Of a DNA stretch of 64,000 nucleotides, positions 1 through 9,176 are shown piece by piece. The translations under genes and the position numbers were made by a program. The DNA is from an uncultured Pseudomonadales bacterium (GTDB taxonomy: Bacteria; Pseudomonadota; Gammaproteobacteria; Pseudomonadales; Azotimanducaceae), in NCBI GenBank assembly GCA_958296165.1, contig OY282447.1:3410001-3474000 (forward strand), given 5' to 3'. Below the pieces are notes generated by a model. The model had not been told where the DNA came from. It ran no database searches and saw only the letters and a program-made list of their open reading frames with translations. Each line of letters opens with the position of its first letter. The stretch's first letter is position 1.

Positions 1-234
1 TAGTGCGTTTGTTGCCGTCTGCGAAACCGTGGTTTCCCACCATTGATTCCACAAGGGGCCGCCGCCTTGCGGCCGATGGTGCGGTAGTAGCCGGAGTAGG
101 GACGCGCGATGGCGGACTATAATCGAACCAAGGTCGATGACGCCCTGCCGGCCGCCGAAGCACAAGGCATGCGGGTGCGCGTCCAGCGCTTCGTCGAGCG
201 TCAGCCGGTAGTGGCGACGCCTATCGTTGGGCAA
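1..234 (-). pseudogene. Doc/Fic-family toxin remnant (partial)
   Basis: Reading the minus strand in three successive frames reconstructs a death-on-curing (Doc) type Fic protein. The first part carries FGGRQGVIDLGSI. After a one-base shift near 110 it reads SAIARPYSGYYRTIGRKAAA, and after a second shift at a G4 run (55-58) it reads NHGFADGNKR. The last segment is the Fic active-site motif HxFx(D/E)GNKR. Doc proteins phosphorylate EF-Tu and are normally paired with a Phd antitoxin; no antitoxin is visible here. The likely start is a TTG at 234, overlapping the end of the upstream glycosylase-like gene. The C-terminus lies outside the window. Two frameshifts make it non-functional as written. 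Family assignment is firm; the start is a guess. Confidence 0.75.
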
Positions 235-1215
235 GTTGCCTCAGGGCGTTACGGTGTTTGCCGACCGTACGGTCCATGATGGCGCTGGTGTGCGCCGAGT
301 GGCCTGAGCTTGATCCCGCGGCAGGGCAGTGCCAATCGATGGGGTCGCAACCGCGTGCGGTCAATTCATTGTTGATCCGCCGAAGGGGATTGCCGGAGCG
401 GAAGAAATATCGCGGAACGGATGGGTGCCCGCTCTCCACGATGCGAAGGTTCTTGTTCGGGACGTCCAGGCGTCTCCCTTTGTCTTTGATCCATGTCCGG
501 AAGCCTCTCGCCTCGCCGAACAACGCGAAGACGACGAGCCTTCCGCGCGCTTCCTCCACCAACGAGGAAACGATCGCCCGCGTGACTGGACGCCATAGCG
601 CCCGGTGCCACTTTTGATGTTCATCGATCGCTCGCCACGAGCTCCCTTCACGATTGGGGCGCGTGTCCAACACACTCATGGTCGGAGTGCGGTTGATCCA
701 GAGTACGCCTTGCCCCGTTAGATTCTCAAACATGGACCGCGCGGGTGGGAGCACGACCTTGCCCTCTTGGAGCCCGCAAAGGAGCTTTCCTCGGCGATCG
801 CCGAGACCGCTACTGTCCAGCCCAGGCGCCTCGGCATCTGGGCGCAGCGCGGCGGCGGCACAGACCAAACTCAGCAGGCTGCGCGTTACGCGACCGGGCT
901 CGCTCAAGTCGTCGGTCCACTCTGTCAGGTCGCCTTGCTCGAAAGAGCGACCGGTCGCCCGAATCGGATCGGGGTACGGGTCGTTGCCAAGCATTACGGC
1001 GTTTACGTCGGAAGGATCGATGCCTTCCAACGCATAGAACACACGGCCCCGATTGCGCCGCACCGGTACGATCCGCGCATCTAGATCGAGCGATGCATCG
1101 GGGGGGATGGCGTCGAGTTCGGTGCCACGCCATCGAGCCTTGTGCGCCAAGCCGTCGGAAGGTCGTCCTGCCAATGGCCTAGATAGCGCTTCATTTCGTC
1201 GAGCAACTTGGGCAT
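221..1215 (-). pseudogene. uracil-DNA glycosylase family 1-like protein, frameshifted at a G7 run
   Basis: The product resembles family 1 uracil-DNA glycosylases, which excise uracil from DNA. Visible motifs are VMLGNDPYPDP (canonical GQDPYH), GVLWINRTPTM (canonical GVLLLN) and SGHPSVPRYFF (canonical HPS with the catalytic His). The best start is the ATG at 1215, giving MPKLLDEMKRYLGHWQ, 20 bases after the upstream gene's stop. That frame stops at 1081, and the conserved body continues in another frame from about 1130. The switch can be placed at a run of seven G (1100-1106). The N-for-Q and P-for-H changes in the first motif mean this is a divergent member. It pairs with the unknown gene upstream. 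Frameshift could be mutation, phase variation or a sequencing error. Confidence 0.7.
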
Positions 1216-1235
1216 TGCAGAAATGCTGCGTTCTT

Positions 1236-2018
1236 TCAGGCTGCCGGAGCGGGCGTTGCCCCGAAGGCGGCAAGTACCTCGCACACCCATTCCCGATGCG
1301 GCTTGCCCTGCGGATGGCTGGCGACCACCACGTTAGACCGGCGTTCGCCCACGGGCCAGTGGCCCTTCGCCTGAACGTGGGTGCCGTGTTGGGTGGGGGA
1401 GACGTCACTTTCCGCCAAGAACGGCGCCGCCCAGGCCCAGCCGGTCAAGAACAGCAGGCGGGCGGGCGCGAAGGATTCGATTTCCAGCTTCAACAGCGCC
1501 TTGCAGCCTTCAAACTGTACCTGTTGCAGCCATCCGCTTGGATTGCCGCCCTCGCTGGGTGCCACCTTGTACAAGTTGGACCAAACCAAGTGGGATGGCC
1601 AGTCGGATTCAGTTTCGGTCGCGCACGAATGGACGACGTCCTTGATGACGCGCCAGAACGCGGAGCGTGCGGTGTTGTAACCCCTTTCATTACCCCAGCT
1701 ATCGAGCACCCACTGCATCGGACACTGGTCGTTCTGGACGCTGCCCGCAGCATTGACGAACTGCCGCCGGCGGTCTGGCGAAGACATCTCAATGGGTGAG
1801 ATTTCCTTCCATCCATTGACCGCACGCCCGACGACCATCAGTTCCCCGCGGTAGCGGCGCCCTCGCAAGGCTAAGAAGGCACACAGCGTGTGCGCCTCGG
1901 CTACGGGACGCAGTATCTTCTCGCTGAGAATCTCGTTCTGTTCCATCGAGCGCACCAAGAGGACACCGGCACGGGACCAGCGATCAAACATCCGCTGGCC
2001 GGCATTGGAACTGAGCAT
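1236..2018 (-). CDS. uncharacterised protein upstream of the glycosylase-like gene
   Basis: I do not recognise a family with confidence. The 260-residue product has no signal peptide or membrane segment. Residues near 60-70 read MVVGRAVNGW, a glycine-rich turn reminiscent of the nucleotide-pocket strand of uracil-DNA-glycosylase-fold proteins, but that is only suggestive. A later segment (LFLTGWAWAAPFL) is hydrophobic, and the C-terminal part contains a HPQGKPHREW stretch similar in placement to a glycosylase C-terminal His loop. It lies 20 bases upstream of the glycosylase-like gene on the same strand, so the two probably form an operon. Internal methionines at about 1991 and 1946 are alternative starts. 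Codon usage is like the neighbours but less strongly GC-biased at third positions. Confidence 0.5.
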   Translation of the reverse strand: MLSSNAGQRMFDRWSRAGVLLVRSMEQNEILSEKILRPVAEAHTLCAFLALRGRRYRGELMVVGRAVNGWKEISPIEMSSPDRRRQFVNAAGSVQNDQCPMQWVLDSWGNERGYNTARSAFWRVIKDVVHSCATETESDWPSHLVWSNLYKVAPSEGGNPSGWLQQVQFEGCKALLKLEIESFAPARLLFLTGWAWAAPFLAESDVSPTQHGTHVQAKGHWPVGERRSNVVVASHPQGKPHREWVCEVLAAFGATPAPAA

Positions 2019-2070
2019 GACATATTCAAGACGCTGATAGAATGCGCCGATCCCGAATCACCAGATTCCC

Positions 2071-2697
2071 GTGTTGCGTCCACACGTGCGAACCAAGATA
2101 TGCGGCGTCACCACGCCCGAAGATGCCGGCATGGTGGCCAGCGCGGGCGCGGATGCCGTCGGCTTGAACTTCCATCCTCCTAGCCCACGCGCCGTGAGCC
2201 GCGAGGCGGCACAGTGCGCCACCGCGGCGCTGCCGCCATCCGTCGCCGCGGTGGGGGTGTTCGTCGATCCCGAACCAGATTTCGTCGCGGCGGTGTTGCG
2301 CCATGTGCGCTTGGACTGTCTGCAATTCCACGGCGACGAACCGGCCGCCCTGTGTCGATCCTTCGGCGTTCCGTATGTGAAGGCGGTAGGCGTAGGCGCG
2401 GACTTCCGATTCAACGCCTTCGCCAATCGCTATCCCGATGCGCGCGCGCTGCTGCTCGATGCGCACGACCCCATCGGCAAGGGCGGCAGCGGGCGTTCTT
2501 TCGACTGGGCGGCGTGGCCGCGCAGCGACCGACCGCTGATCCTTGCCGGCGGCTTGACCCCAGACAACGTGGCCGGCGCGGTGGCGGCGACTCGGCCCTT
2601 CGCCGTGGATGTGGCCAGCGGCGTGGAAGGCGCCACCAAAGGGCGCAAGGATGCGGAGCGCGTAGCGCGGTTCATCAAGGCGGTGGCGGATGCCTGA
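2071..2697 (+). CDS. trpF: phosphoribosylanthranilate isomerase TrpF
   Basis: Catalyses the Amadori rearrangement of N-(5-phosphoribosyl)anthranilate to CdRP, the third step of tryptophan biosynthesis. The 208-residue single-domain TIM barrel is the normal length for stand-alone TrpF. The N-terminus reads [13 protein letters not shown] with the general-base Cys at residue 11; the LLLDAHDP strand carries the general-acid Asp, followed by the [11 protein letters not shown] phosphate loop. The ATG at 2071 places KICG at the expected distance from the start. The stop overlaps trpB by 8 bases, so translation is probably coupled. In many gammaproteobacteria truA precedes trpF; here a decayed accessory block lies there instead. 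Confidence 0.95.
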   Translation: MLRPHVRTKICGVTTPEDAGMVASAGADAVGLNFHPPSPRAVSREAAQCATAALPPSVAAVGVFVDPEPDFVAAVLRHVRLDCLQFHGDEPAALCRSFGVPYVKAVGVGADFRFNAFANRYPDARALLLDAHDPIGKGGSGRSFDWAAWPRSDRPLILAGGLTPDNVAGAVAATRPFAVDVASGVEGATKGRKDAERVARFIKAVADA

Positions 2698-3904
2698 GCG
2701 CAACCGCGAGCCCTACCATGCACCGGACGCGGCCGGCCGATTCGGCGAGTACGGCGGCCGTTTCGTTGCCGAGACGCTGATGCACGCGCTCGAAGAACTC
2801 GCTCGTCTGTACGAGTCCGTCCGAGCGGATGCGGACTTCCAAGCTGCGCTCGCACGCGAGCTAGCGAGCTACGTTGGGCGGCCCACGCCGCTGTACCGCG
2901 CGGCCCGGCTCAGCGCCCGCGCTGGCGGCGCCCGCATCTACTTGAAGCGCGAAGACTTGAACCACACCGGCGCTCACAAGATCAACAATACGGTCGGCCA
3001 GGCCATGTTGGCGCAGCGCATGGGCAAGACGCGGCTGATTGCCGAGACCGGCGCCGGCCAGCACGGTGTTGCCACGGCAACTGTCGCCGCCCGGATGGGC
3101 CTCGAGTGCTGCGTGTACATGGGCACGGAAGACATCGAGCGGCAGGGCGTCAACGTGTATCGCATGAAGCTGCTCGGCGCCGAGGTGGTGCCGGTGCATT
3201 CCGGCTCGCGCACGCTGAAGGACGCCATGAACGAGGCTATGCGCGATTGGGTCACCAATGTCGACGACACGCACTACATCATCGGCAGCGTCGCGGGGCC
3301 GCACCCCTATCCGATGCTGGTGCGGGATTTCCAGGCCGTCATCGGCATCGAAGCGAAGGCGCAGTGTTTGGAAGCCGAGGGTGCGCTGCCCGATCTGCTG
3401 GTGGCCTGCGTCGGCGGCGGCTCCAACGCGATGGGGCTGTTCTATCCGTTCGTGGACGACGACGGCGTGGACATCGTCGGCGTCGAAGCGGCGGGAGAAG
3501 GCTTGGCCACAGGTCGCCATGCGGCGCCTTTGAGCGCCGGCCTGCCGGGCGTGCTGCACGGCAGCCGCACCTACATCATGGACGACGACGACGGCCAGAT
3601 CATGCAGACCCACTCGGTCTCGGCAGGCCTCGACTATCCGGGCGTCGGCCCGGAGCACGCCCATTGGAAGGACATCGGACGCGCTCGCTACGTCAGCGTG
3701 ACCGACCACGAGGCGTTGGCGGCGTTTCGCCTGTTGACGCGCACGGAAGGCATCATCCCGGCGCTGGAATCGAGCCATGCCATAGCCTGGGCGATGGCCG
3801 AGGCGGCGCGGCGTCCGGCCAGCGACGTCATCGTCGTGAACCTCTCCGGGCGCGGCGACAAGGACATCCACACAGTCGCCGACATCGATGGCATCGAGGT
3901 TTGA
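2690..3904 (+). CDS. trpB: tryptophan synthase beta chain
   Basis: PLP-dependent beta subunit that condenses indole with L-serine to make tryptophan in the alpha2-beta2 complex. The 404 residues match the family. N-terminal [13 protein letters not shown] is the usual TrpB signature, HKINN contains the PLP-binding lysine (Lys97), and [10 protein letters not shown] is the phosphate-binding glycine loop. The C-terminal SGRGDKD loop is intact. It overlaps trpF by 8 bases and abuts trpA without spacing, consistent with stoichiometric synthesis of the two subunits. No anomalies seen. Confidence 0.97.
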   Translation: MPERNREPYHAPDAAGRFGEYGGRFVAETLMHALEELARLYESVRADADFQAALARELASYVGRPTPLYRAARLSARAGGARIYLKREDLNHTGAHKINNTVGQAMLAQRMGKTRLIAETGAGQHGVATATVAARMGLECCVYMGTEDIERQGVNVYRMKLLGAEVVPVHSGSRTLKDAMNEAMRDWVTNVDDTHYIIGSVAGPHPYPMLVRDFQAVIGIEAKAQCLEAEGALPDLLVACVGGGSNAMGLFYPFVDDDGVDIVGVEAAGEGLATGRHAAPLSAGLPGVLHGSRTYIMDDDDGQIMQTHSVSAGLDYPGVGPEHAHWKDIGRARYVSVTDHEALAAFRLLTRTEGIIPALESSHAIAWAMAEAARRPASDVIVVNLSGRGDKDIHTVADIDGIEV

Positions 3905-4717
3905 GTGAACCGTTTGGCGGCCCGGCTGCAGGCGCTCAAGGCTACTCGACGCAAGGCCCTCAACACCTTCGTCACCGCCGGCGATCCGGCCTTGGAAGCC
4001 ACCGTGCCGGCCATGCATGCGTTGGTGCGCGGCGGCGCCGACATCATCGAGCTCGGCGTGCCGTTCTCAGACCCGGAGGCAGACGGGCCAGCGATACAGG
4101 CTGCTTCCGAACGCGCCTTGGCGAACGGCGTGCGGCTGGCCGATGTGCTGCGGATGACGGGCGAGTTCCGCCGCCGCGACGCCGCGACGCCGATAGTGTT
4201 GATGGGCTATCTGAACCAGTTCCTCAAATACGGCTACAGCGCGTTCTGCGCCAGAGCCCAGGCCGAGGGCGTGGACGGCGTGATCGTCGTCAACATGCCG
4301 CCCGAGGAGTGCGGCGCGTTCAAGGCCGAATTGGCAGCTCGGCATATGGATTTGATCTTGCTCGTCGCGCCCACCACCACGCCGCGACGGGCGCAGGTCA
4401 TTGCCGAGCACGCTTCCGGCTTCGTCTACTACGTTAGCTACAAGGGCATCACCGGCGCTCAGCAGGCAGACGCGGACGCGGTCGGCGCACGGCTCGCCGC
4501 GTTGCGCACACATACCGGAGAACTGCCCGTGCTGGTGGGCTTCGGCATAAAAGACGGTGCAGCCGCGGCACGGGTTGCGCCGCACGCCGACGGCGTCGTG
4601 GTCGGCAGCGCCTTGGTGCAGACGATGGCGGAGGCGCCGCTGCGCGCCATCCCGGTGCGTCTGGAATCTCAGGCGCGCGACATCCGCACGGCTCTGGATG
4701 CTCTCTCGCCGCAATAG
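3905..4717 (+). CDS. trpA: tryptophan synthase alpha chain
   Basis: Cleaves indole-3-glycerol phosphate to indole and glyceraldehyde 3-phosphate and channels indole to TrpB. The 270-residue barrel has the catalytic pair Glu49 (IIELGVPFSDP) and Asp60 (EADGP) at the same positions as the E. coli enzyme. The usual SDPLADGP motif is SDPEADGP here, an unusual Leu-to-Glu change beside the catalytic Asp. The start is a GTG immediately after the trpB stop, with no spacer. The phosphate-binding GFGIKD and VVVGSALV strands are present. The next gene is folC; accD, usually found between them, is absent. Confidence 0.96.
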   Translation: MNRLAARLQALKATRRKALNTFVTAGDPALEATVPAMHALVRGGADIIELGVPFSDPEADGPAIQAASERALANGVRLADVLRMTGEFRRRDAATPIVLMGYLNQFLKYGYSAFCARAQAEGVDGVIVVNMPPEECGAFKAELAARHMDLILLVAPTTTPRRAQVIAEHASGFVYYVSYKGITGAQQADADAVGARLAALRTHTGELPVLVGFGIKDGAAAARVAPHADGVVVGSALVQTMAEAPLRAIPVRLESQARDIRTALDALSPQ

Positions 4718-4733
4718 GCATTAGAGGTCCGCC

Positions 4734-6023
4734 ATGCAGTCCGCTCACTCAACGGCTCTCGCCGCATGGCTTGAGCGCATCGGCGTCGAGCATCCGCGTG
4801 GCGTGTTGCGCGGTCTGAACGGCGTCCGTGATGTCGCGGCGCGGCTTGGCGTCCTGCCGCCGGCGCCGACGGCCATCGTCGTCGCCGGCACTAACGGCAA
4901 GGGCTCTACGACGGCTTTCGCGGAGCAATTGCTGCTCGCTGCCGGGCGCTCGGTGGGGACCACAACATCGCCGCACATCCACGCCTTCAACGAGCGTATC
5001 CGCACCAACGGCAGCGACGCCGAAGACGCATGCATCGTCGCCGCCTTCGAGGCCATTGAAGCCTGTCGGGGCGATGTCGCGCTGTCGTATTTCGAGTACG
5101 CGATTCTCGCTGCCCTCTACAGCATCGCCAACGCGCGTCTCGCCTGCGCGGTTCTCGAAGTGGGCTTGGGCGGCCGGCTGGACGCCGTGAACGTAGTCGA
5201 TGCGGATGTTGCCGTCATCACCAGCGTCGACCTGGATCATCAGGAGTATCTCGGCCACACGCGCGAGGCCATCGGCGCCGAGAAGGCTGGCATCCTGCGC
5301 GCCGGCGCACCGCTGGTGATCGGCGAGCCGGCGCCGCCGATGTCCGTGCTGGAACGCGCTTCTGAACTGGGCGCACGCGCCTTCATAGCCGGGCGCGACT
5401 TCGGCCACGAACGCGAGGCGCTGTGGATCGGCAGAGGACGCGCGCGGCGCGAGTTCCGCTATCGCGCCGGCGCCATCGATCCCGTCAACGCCGCCATCGC
5501 GTTGCAGGCCGCCAATCTGGTTGGCTGCCCGTTGCGCCAAGACACTGTGGATCGTGCCGCAGCGGCGGCGTGCAATCCTGGCCGTTTCGAGATTGCGGAG
5601 CGCGACGGCAAGCTGTGGGTGGTCGACTTGGCGCACAATCCGCACGCCGCTCGGTTCTTCGTGCGTCAACTCGGCGAACGCTTCGGTAGCCGGCGCATCG
5701 CCGCCATCGTCGGTTGTTTGCAGGACAAAGACGTGGCCGGCATCGTCGCGGCGCTCGGAACCTTGGCGCACGAGGTGGCCTTCGCGGATACGGAGACGGC
5801 GCGCGGTCGCAGCGCCGCATCGATGCGCGCGGAGGTCGGCGATGCGAGCGCGTTCGCCGGTACGTTGGACGGTGCGATGGCGCATCTCGCTCGCGCCTCG
5901 AGCGGCAACGATGTTATTCTCGTCTGCGGCTCGTTCGATGTGGTGCAACGAGCCCGCATTCGGCTCAAGCTGCAACGTTCAAGAGCCAGCGGCACGGATG
6001 CCGTGGCGGAACAGATATGTTGA
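4734..6023 (+). CDS. folC: bifunctional dihydrofolate synthase / folylpolyglutamate synthase
   Basis: Mur-ligase-type enzyme adding glutamate to dihydropteroate and then to folates. The P-loop VVAGTNGKGSTT lies near residues 48-60, followed by SPHIHAFNERIRTNG, the folate-binding stretch. SYFEYAILAAL and the ADVAVITSVDLDHQEYLG loop are standard FolC features. At 429 residues the length is normal. It starts 16 bases after trpA and its stop overlaps the start of the next gene (dedD), so it belongs to the same transcription unit. The start chosen (ATG 4734) is preceded by an AGAGG-like ribosome site. Confidence 0.95.
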   Translation: MQSAHSTALAAWLERIGVEHPRGVLRGLNGVRDVAARLGVLPPAPTAIVVAGTNGKGSTTAFAEQLLLAAGRSVGTTTSPHIHAFNERIRTNGSDAEDACIVAAFEAIEACRGDVALSYFEYAILAALYSIANARLACAVLEVGLGGRLDAVNVVDADVAVITSVDLDHQEYLGHTREAIGAEKAGILRAGAPLVIGEPAPPMSVLERASELGARAFIAGRDFGHEREALWIGRGRARREFRYRAGAIDPVNAAIALQAANLVGCPLRQDTVDRAAAAACNPGRFEIAERDGKLWVVDLAHNPHAARFFVRQLGERFGSRRIAAIVGCLQDKDVAGIVAALGTLAHEVAFADTETARGRSAASMRAEVGDASAFAGTLDGAMAHLARASSGNDVILVCGSFDVVQRARIRLKLQRSRASGTDAVAEQIC

Positions 6024-6553
6024 CAGAGCGCAACCGCTACCGTCTGACAGGAACGATATTTCTCATCGCCGTGGCGGCGGTGGTGTTGCCCATGCTATTT
6101 GATGGCGAGGGCGTCGCGCCGATGCAGCTAGACCCGGTTCCCGTCGCCGAGTTCGAGTTGGAACGGGACGATTCGCCGCCGCCGGACATGACACCCGCTC
6201 TCGAAGCCCGCGAAGAACTCCGGGCGATCATCGATGAAGACGGCTACGCCGTCGACACGGGCACTCGCGTGGGCGAGCCGGTCTTGCTCGACGAAGAGCA
6301 AAGCAACCCAGCGGACCTCAAGTGGGCAGTGCAGGTGGCGGCGTTCATGCAGAGCGAGAACGCCACGGCGCTACGCGACAAGCTCTTGAGCGACGGCTAC
6401 GCGGCGTTTCTCTCCAACGTCAAACGCCAGGGCGAGGTCACCACGCGCGTTGCCGTTGGGCCGTTCATCAACCGCGACGATGCCGAGCGGCTCAAGGCGG
6501 AGTTGGACGGGCGCTACCAGTTCGCGTCCGTGATCGTGAACTTCGGCCACTGA
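6017..6553 (+). CDS. dedD: DedD-like SPOR-domain cell-division protein
   Basis: Small inner-membrane protein with a periplasmic SPOR domain that binds denuded septal peptidoglycan. The 178 residues begin LTERNRYRLTGTIFLIAVAA, giving a short cytoplasmic tail and a single membrane anchor at about residues 9-28. An acidic, proline-rich linker follows, and a C-terminal SPOR domain runs from KWAVQVAAFMQSENA to the end (ASVIVNFGH). The ATG at 6017 overlaps the folC stop by seven bases, and the position between folC and cvpA is the classic one for dedD. This positional evidence supports the symbol although the domain alone would only say SPOR protein. Confidence 0.88.
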   Translation: MLTERNRYRLTGTIFLIAVAAVVLPMLFDGEGVAPMQLDPVPVAEFELERDDSPPPDMTPALEAREELRAIIDEDGYAVDTGTRVGEPVLLDEEQSNPADLKWAVQVAAFMQSENATALRDKLLSDGYAAFLSNVKRQGEVTTRVAVGPFINRDDAERLKAELDGRYQFASVIVNFGH

Positions 6554-6562
6554 CGCCAATGC

Positions 6563-7096
6563 ATGAACGCAATGGACCAATTCGCCATCGCCGACATCGT
6601 GATCGTCTCCATCATCTTGGTCTCGGCCATGTTCGGGATCATGCGCGGCTTCGTGAAGGAAGTGGTTTCGCTGTGCGTCTGGTCGGCGGCGTTTGTGCTG
6701 AGCTTCTCGTTCGGCGCTGCGCTCGGCGACGTGATGGCCGAGAATCTGGATGAGCGGCCACAGACCGCGATTGGCTTCGCCGCCATATTCGTCGTCGTGC
6801 TGATCGCCGGCGCCATCCTGCAGCGCATCCTGCACGGTTTGGTCCAGAGCACGGGCTTGAGCGGCACGGATCGCACGCTGGGCCTGGTATTCGGCGGCGC
6901 GCGGGGTTTGGCGGTCGTGGTTCTGGGCCTGATCTTCATGCGGTCGTTCGCGGAAGGGAGCGATTGGTGGAGCGCATCGCAACTGGCCGGCCCGCTGCTC
7001 GTGCTTGAAGACGATGTGCTGGCCATCGCCAATGCCATCAGGGATTCTTTCCCCGGCTTCATTGAGCGCAACGAAACTCCCGCGGAGGCTGTCTGA
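6563..7096 (+). CDS. cvpA: CvpA family membrane protein
   Basis: Inner-membrane protein of the CvpA family, named for colicin V production and linked genetically to purF expression and envelope integrity. The 177-residue product has four hydrophobic segments, the first being ADIVIVSIILVSAMFGIMRG, followed by the family signature GFVKEVVSLCVW. TGLSGTDRTLGLVFGGARG is the conserved loop before the last helix. It lies 9 bases after dedD and its stop shares one base with the purF start, so cvpA and purF are translationally coupled. Confidence 0.93.
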   Translation: MNAMDQFAIADIVIVSIILVSAMFGIMRGFVKEVVSLCVWSAAFVLSFSFGAALGDVMAENLDERPQTAIGFAAIFVVVLIAGAILQRILHGLVQSTGLSGTDRTLGLVFGGARGLAVVVLGLIFMRSFAEGSDWWSASQLAGPLLVLEDDVLAIANAIRDSFPGFIERNETPAEAV

Positions 7097-8658
7097 TGTG
7101 TGGCGTAGTGGGCATCGTCAGCCAAACGGCGGTCAATCAACAGCTCTACGACGCGCTGTTGGCGCTGCAGCACCGCGGTCAAGATTCCGCCGGCATGGTC
7201 ACTTGGAACGGCCGCCTGCAACTGCGCAAGGGCAACGGCCTGGTGCGCGAGGTCTTCGAGCAACGCCACATGTTGCGGCTGCGCGGCAACGTCGGCATCG
7301 GCCACGTGCGCTACCCCACCGCTGGCACTGGCAGCGCCGCCGAAGCGCAGCCGATGTACGTCAACGCTCCGTACGGCATCAGCCTGGCGCACAACGGCAA
7401 TCTCACCAACGCCAAAGATCTGGCGGCGGGCGTGTTCCGCGCCGGCTTGCGGCACGTCAATACGGGTTCGGATTCGGAAATCCTGCTCAACGTGTTCGCG
7501 CACGAGCTGCAGAAAATCGGCGCCCCCGACCCTGGCCCGGACGACATCTTCCGGGCCGTAAGAGGCGTTCAGGAGCGCTGCAAGGGCGCCTACGCGGCCG
7601 TTGCGATGATCAACGGCCACGGCATGGTTGCGTTTCGCGACCGGCACGGCATTCGACCACTGTGCTTCGGTGTGCGGCAATCCTCCGCCGGCCGGCAAGA
7701 GGTGATGGTGGCGTCCGAGAGCAACGCGCTCGACATTCTGGGTTTCGAGCTGCAGCGCGACGTGGCGCCGGGCGAGGCGCTCTACGTCACCGCCGATGGC
7801 GATTACACCACGCGGCGCTGCGTGCAGCCGGCCGGGCACACGCCGTGCATTTTCGAGTATGTCTACTTGGCCCGTGAAGATTCGTTGATGGACGACATCT
7901 CCGTGTATCAGGCACGTCTGCGGATGGGCGAAAAGCTCGCCCAACGCATCTTGAAGCGCTACGGCAGACGGTCGCGCCAGCTCACGGGCCGTCACGCCGC
8001 ACGCGGCCACGACATCGACGTGGTGATCCCGATTCCCGAATCGAGCCGCGCCGCCGCGATTCCATTGGCGCATGCCTTGAAGGTGCCGTTTCGCGAGGGC
8101 TTTGTGAAGAATCGCTACATCGGCCGCACCTTCATCATGCCGGGCCAGAACCAACGCGCCAAGTCTGTACAGCAAAAGCTCAACGCCATCGGCGTCGAGT
8201 TCCAAGGCAAGAACGTGCTCTTGGTGGAAGATTCCATCGTGCGCGGCACCACCACGGGGCAGATCGTCCAGCAGGCGCGCAAGGCCGGCGCCAACAAGGT
8301 CTTCATGGCCGTAGCGTCGCCGCCAGTGCGCCATCCCAACGTGTACGGCATCGACATGCCAGCCGCGAACGAGTTCATCGCCTACAACAACCGCACCGAA
8401 AAGGCCATCGCCAAGGCCATCGCGGTCGATTGGCTGATCTATCAGGCGCTCGAAGATCTGGTGAAGGCGGCTGCCGAAGGCAATGAGGCGCTCGAGCGCT
8501 TCGAGTGCTCGGTGTTCGATGGCCGGTACGTCACCGGTGACATCAGCGAGGAATACCTCGCAAGCCTGTCGCAGGCGCGCAGCGACGAGATGAAGCGGCA
8601 GCGTGAAATCGAGCACTTCGATGAGCGGGCGGTGATCGAGCTGCACGACCATGCCTGA
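7096..8658 (+). CDS. purF: amidophosphoribosyltransferase
   Basis: First committed enzyme of purine synthesis, transferring the glutamine amide to PRPP. The N-terminus is MCGVVGIV with the nucleophilic Cys2 exposed after Met removal, and HRGQDSAG and GHVRYPTAG are the Ntn-glutaminase loops. The phosphoribosyltransferase loop VLLVEDSIVRGTT lies at about residues 374-386. At 520 residues it resembles the short gammaproteobacterial form without the propeptide. It follows cvpA with a one-base overlap and overlaps the DUF1289 gene by eight bases. Confidence 0.97.
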   Translation: MCGVVGIVSQTAVNQQLYDALLALQHRGQDSAGMVTWNGRLQLRKGNGLVREVFEQRHMLRLRGNVGIGHVRYPTAGTGSAAEAQPMYVNAPYGISLAHNGNLTNAKDLAAGVFRAGLRHVNTGSDSEILLNVFAHELQKIGAPDPGPDDIFRAVRGVQERCKGAYAAVAMINGHGMVAFRDRHGIRPLCFGVRQSSAGRQEVMVASESNALDILGFELQRDVAPGEALYVTADGDYTTRRCVQPAGHTPCIFEYVYLAREDSLMDDISVYQARLRMGEKLAQRILKRYGRRSRQLTGRHAARGHDIDVVIPIPESSRAAAIPLAHALKVPFREGFVKNRYIGRTFIMPGQNQRAKSVQQKLNAIGVEFQGKNVLLVEDSIVRGTTTGQIVQQARKAGANKVFMAVASPPVRHPNVYGIDMPAANEFIAYNNRTEKAIAKAIAVDWLIYQALEDLVKAAAEGNEALERFECSVFDGRYVTGDISEEYLASLSQARSDEMKRQREIEHFDERAVIELHDHA

Positions 8659-9100
8659 CGGCGCTGCCCGTATGCGGCGCACGCCCTGCATCGGCATCTG
8701 CTCGACCACCTACGGCGACTTGGTGTGCCGCGGCTGCAAGCGCTTCGCGCATGAGATTGTGGGCTGGAACGGCTATCAGGACGGCCAAAGAGATCTGGTG
8801 TGGGCGCGACTGCACGCTCTGTTGGCGCAGAGCGTGCGCGTCTATCTGCGCGTGGTGGACGAAGCGCTGCTGCGCCGTATGGCTGGCGAAGCGCGCGTGC
8901 CAGACGCGGCGCTGCTGCCGCACGACGTGCTGGCCTTCCAAACCATGCGTTTTCGGCCGCTCCCCCTCGCCGCCTTAGGCTTGGCGATGTGCGACGGCAG
9001 CGCGGTGGAGACGCGCGACGCCATGTTCGCCATAGATCGCGAGTTCTACATCCGCTCGCAGGCCTATTACGAGGCGAGCTTCAAGACTCCGATCGCGTAG
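8651..9100 (+). CDS. DUF1289 domain protein
   Basis: The first 60 residues form a DUF1289 domain: PCIGICSTTYGDLVCRGCKR contains four cysteines (13, 17, 26, 29) in a CxxxC...CxxC pattern, followed by the conserved FAHEIVGWNGY. The spacing suggests a metal or iron-sulfur site, but the function of the family is unknown. The remaining about 90 residues have no recognised domain. The gene overlaps purF by eight bases and is the last gene of the trp-pur block; a convergent aminotransferase gene ends 76 bases further on. Confidence 0.85.
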   Translation: MPDGAARMRRTPCIGICSTTYGDLVCRGCKRFAHEIVGWNGYQDGQRDLVWARLHALLAQSVRVYLRVVDEALLRRMAGEARVPDAALLPHDVLAFQTMRFRPLPLAALGLAMCDGSAVETRDAMFAIDREFYIRSQAYYEASFKTPIA

Positions 9101-9176
9101 GCGCATCCAGCCGATCAGCGCAGTCGTTGCTGGATTGCCCATTTCGCGGCCCGCCATCGAGGTCGGCAGTGACGTA

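Noticed and set aside
6514..8709. 731-codon open frame antisense to cvpA and purF
   Set aside because: Shadow of high-GC codon usage; purF and cvpA are certain, and the antisense translation is Arg/Ala/His-rich with no motif.
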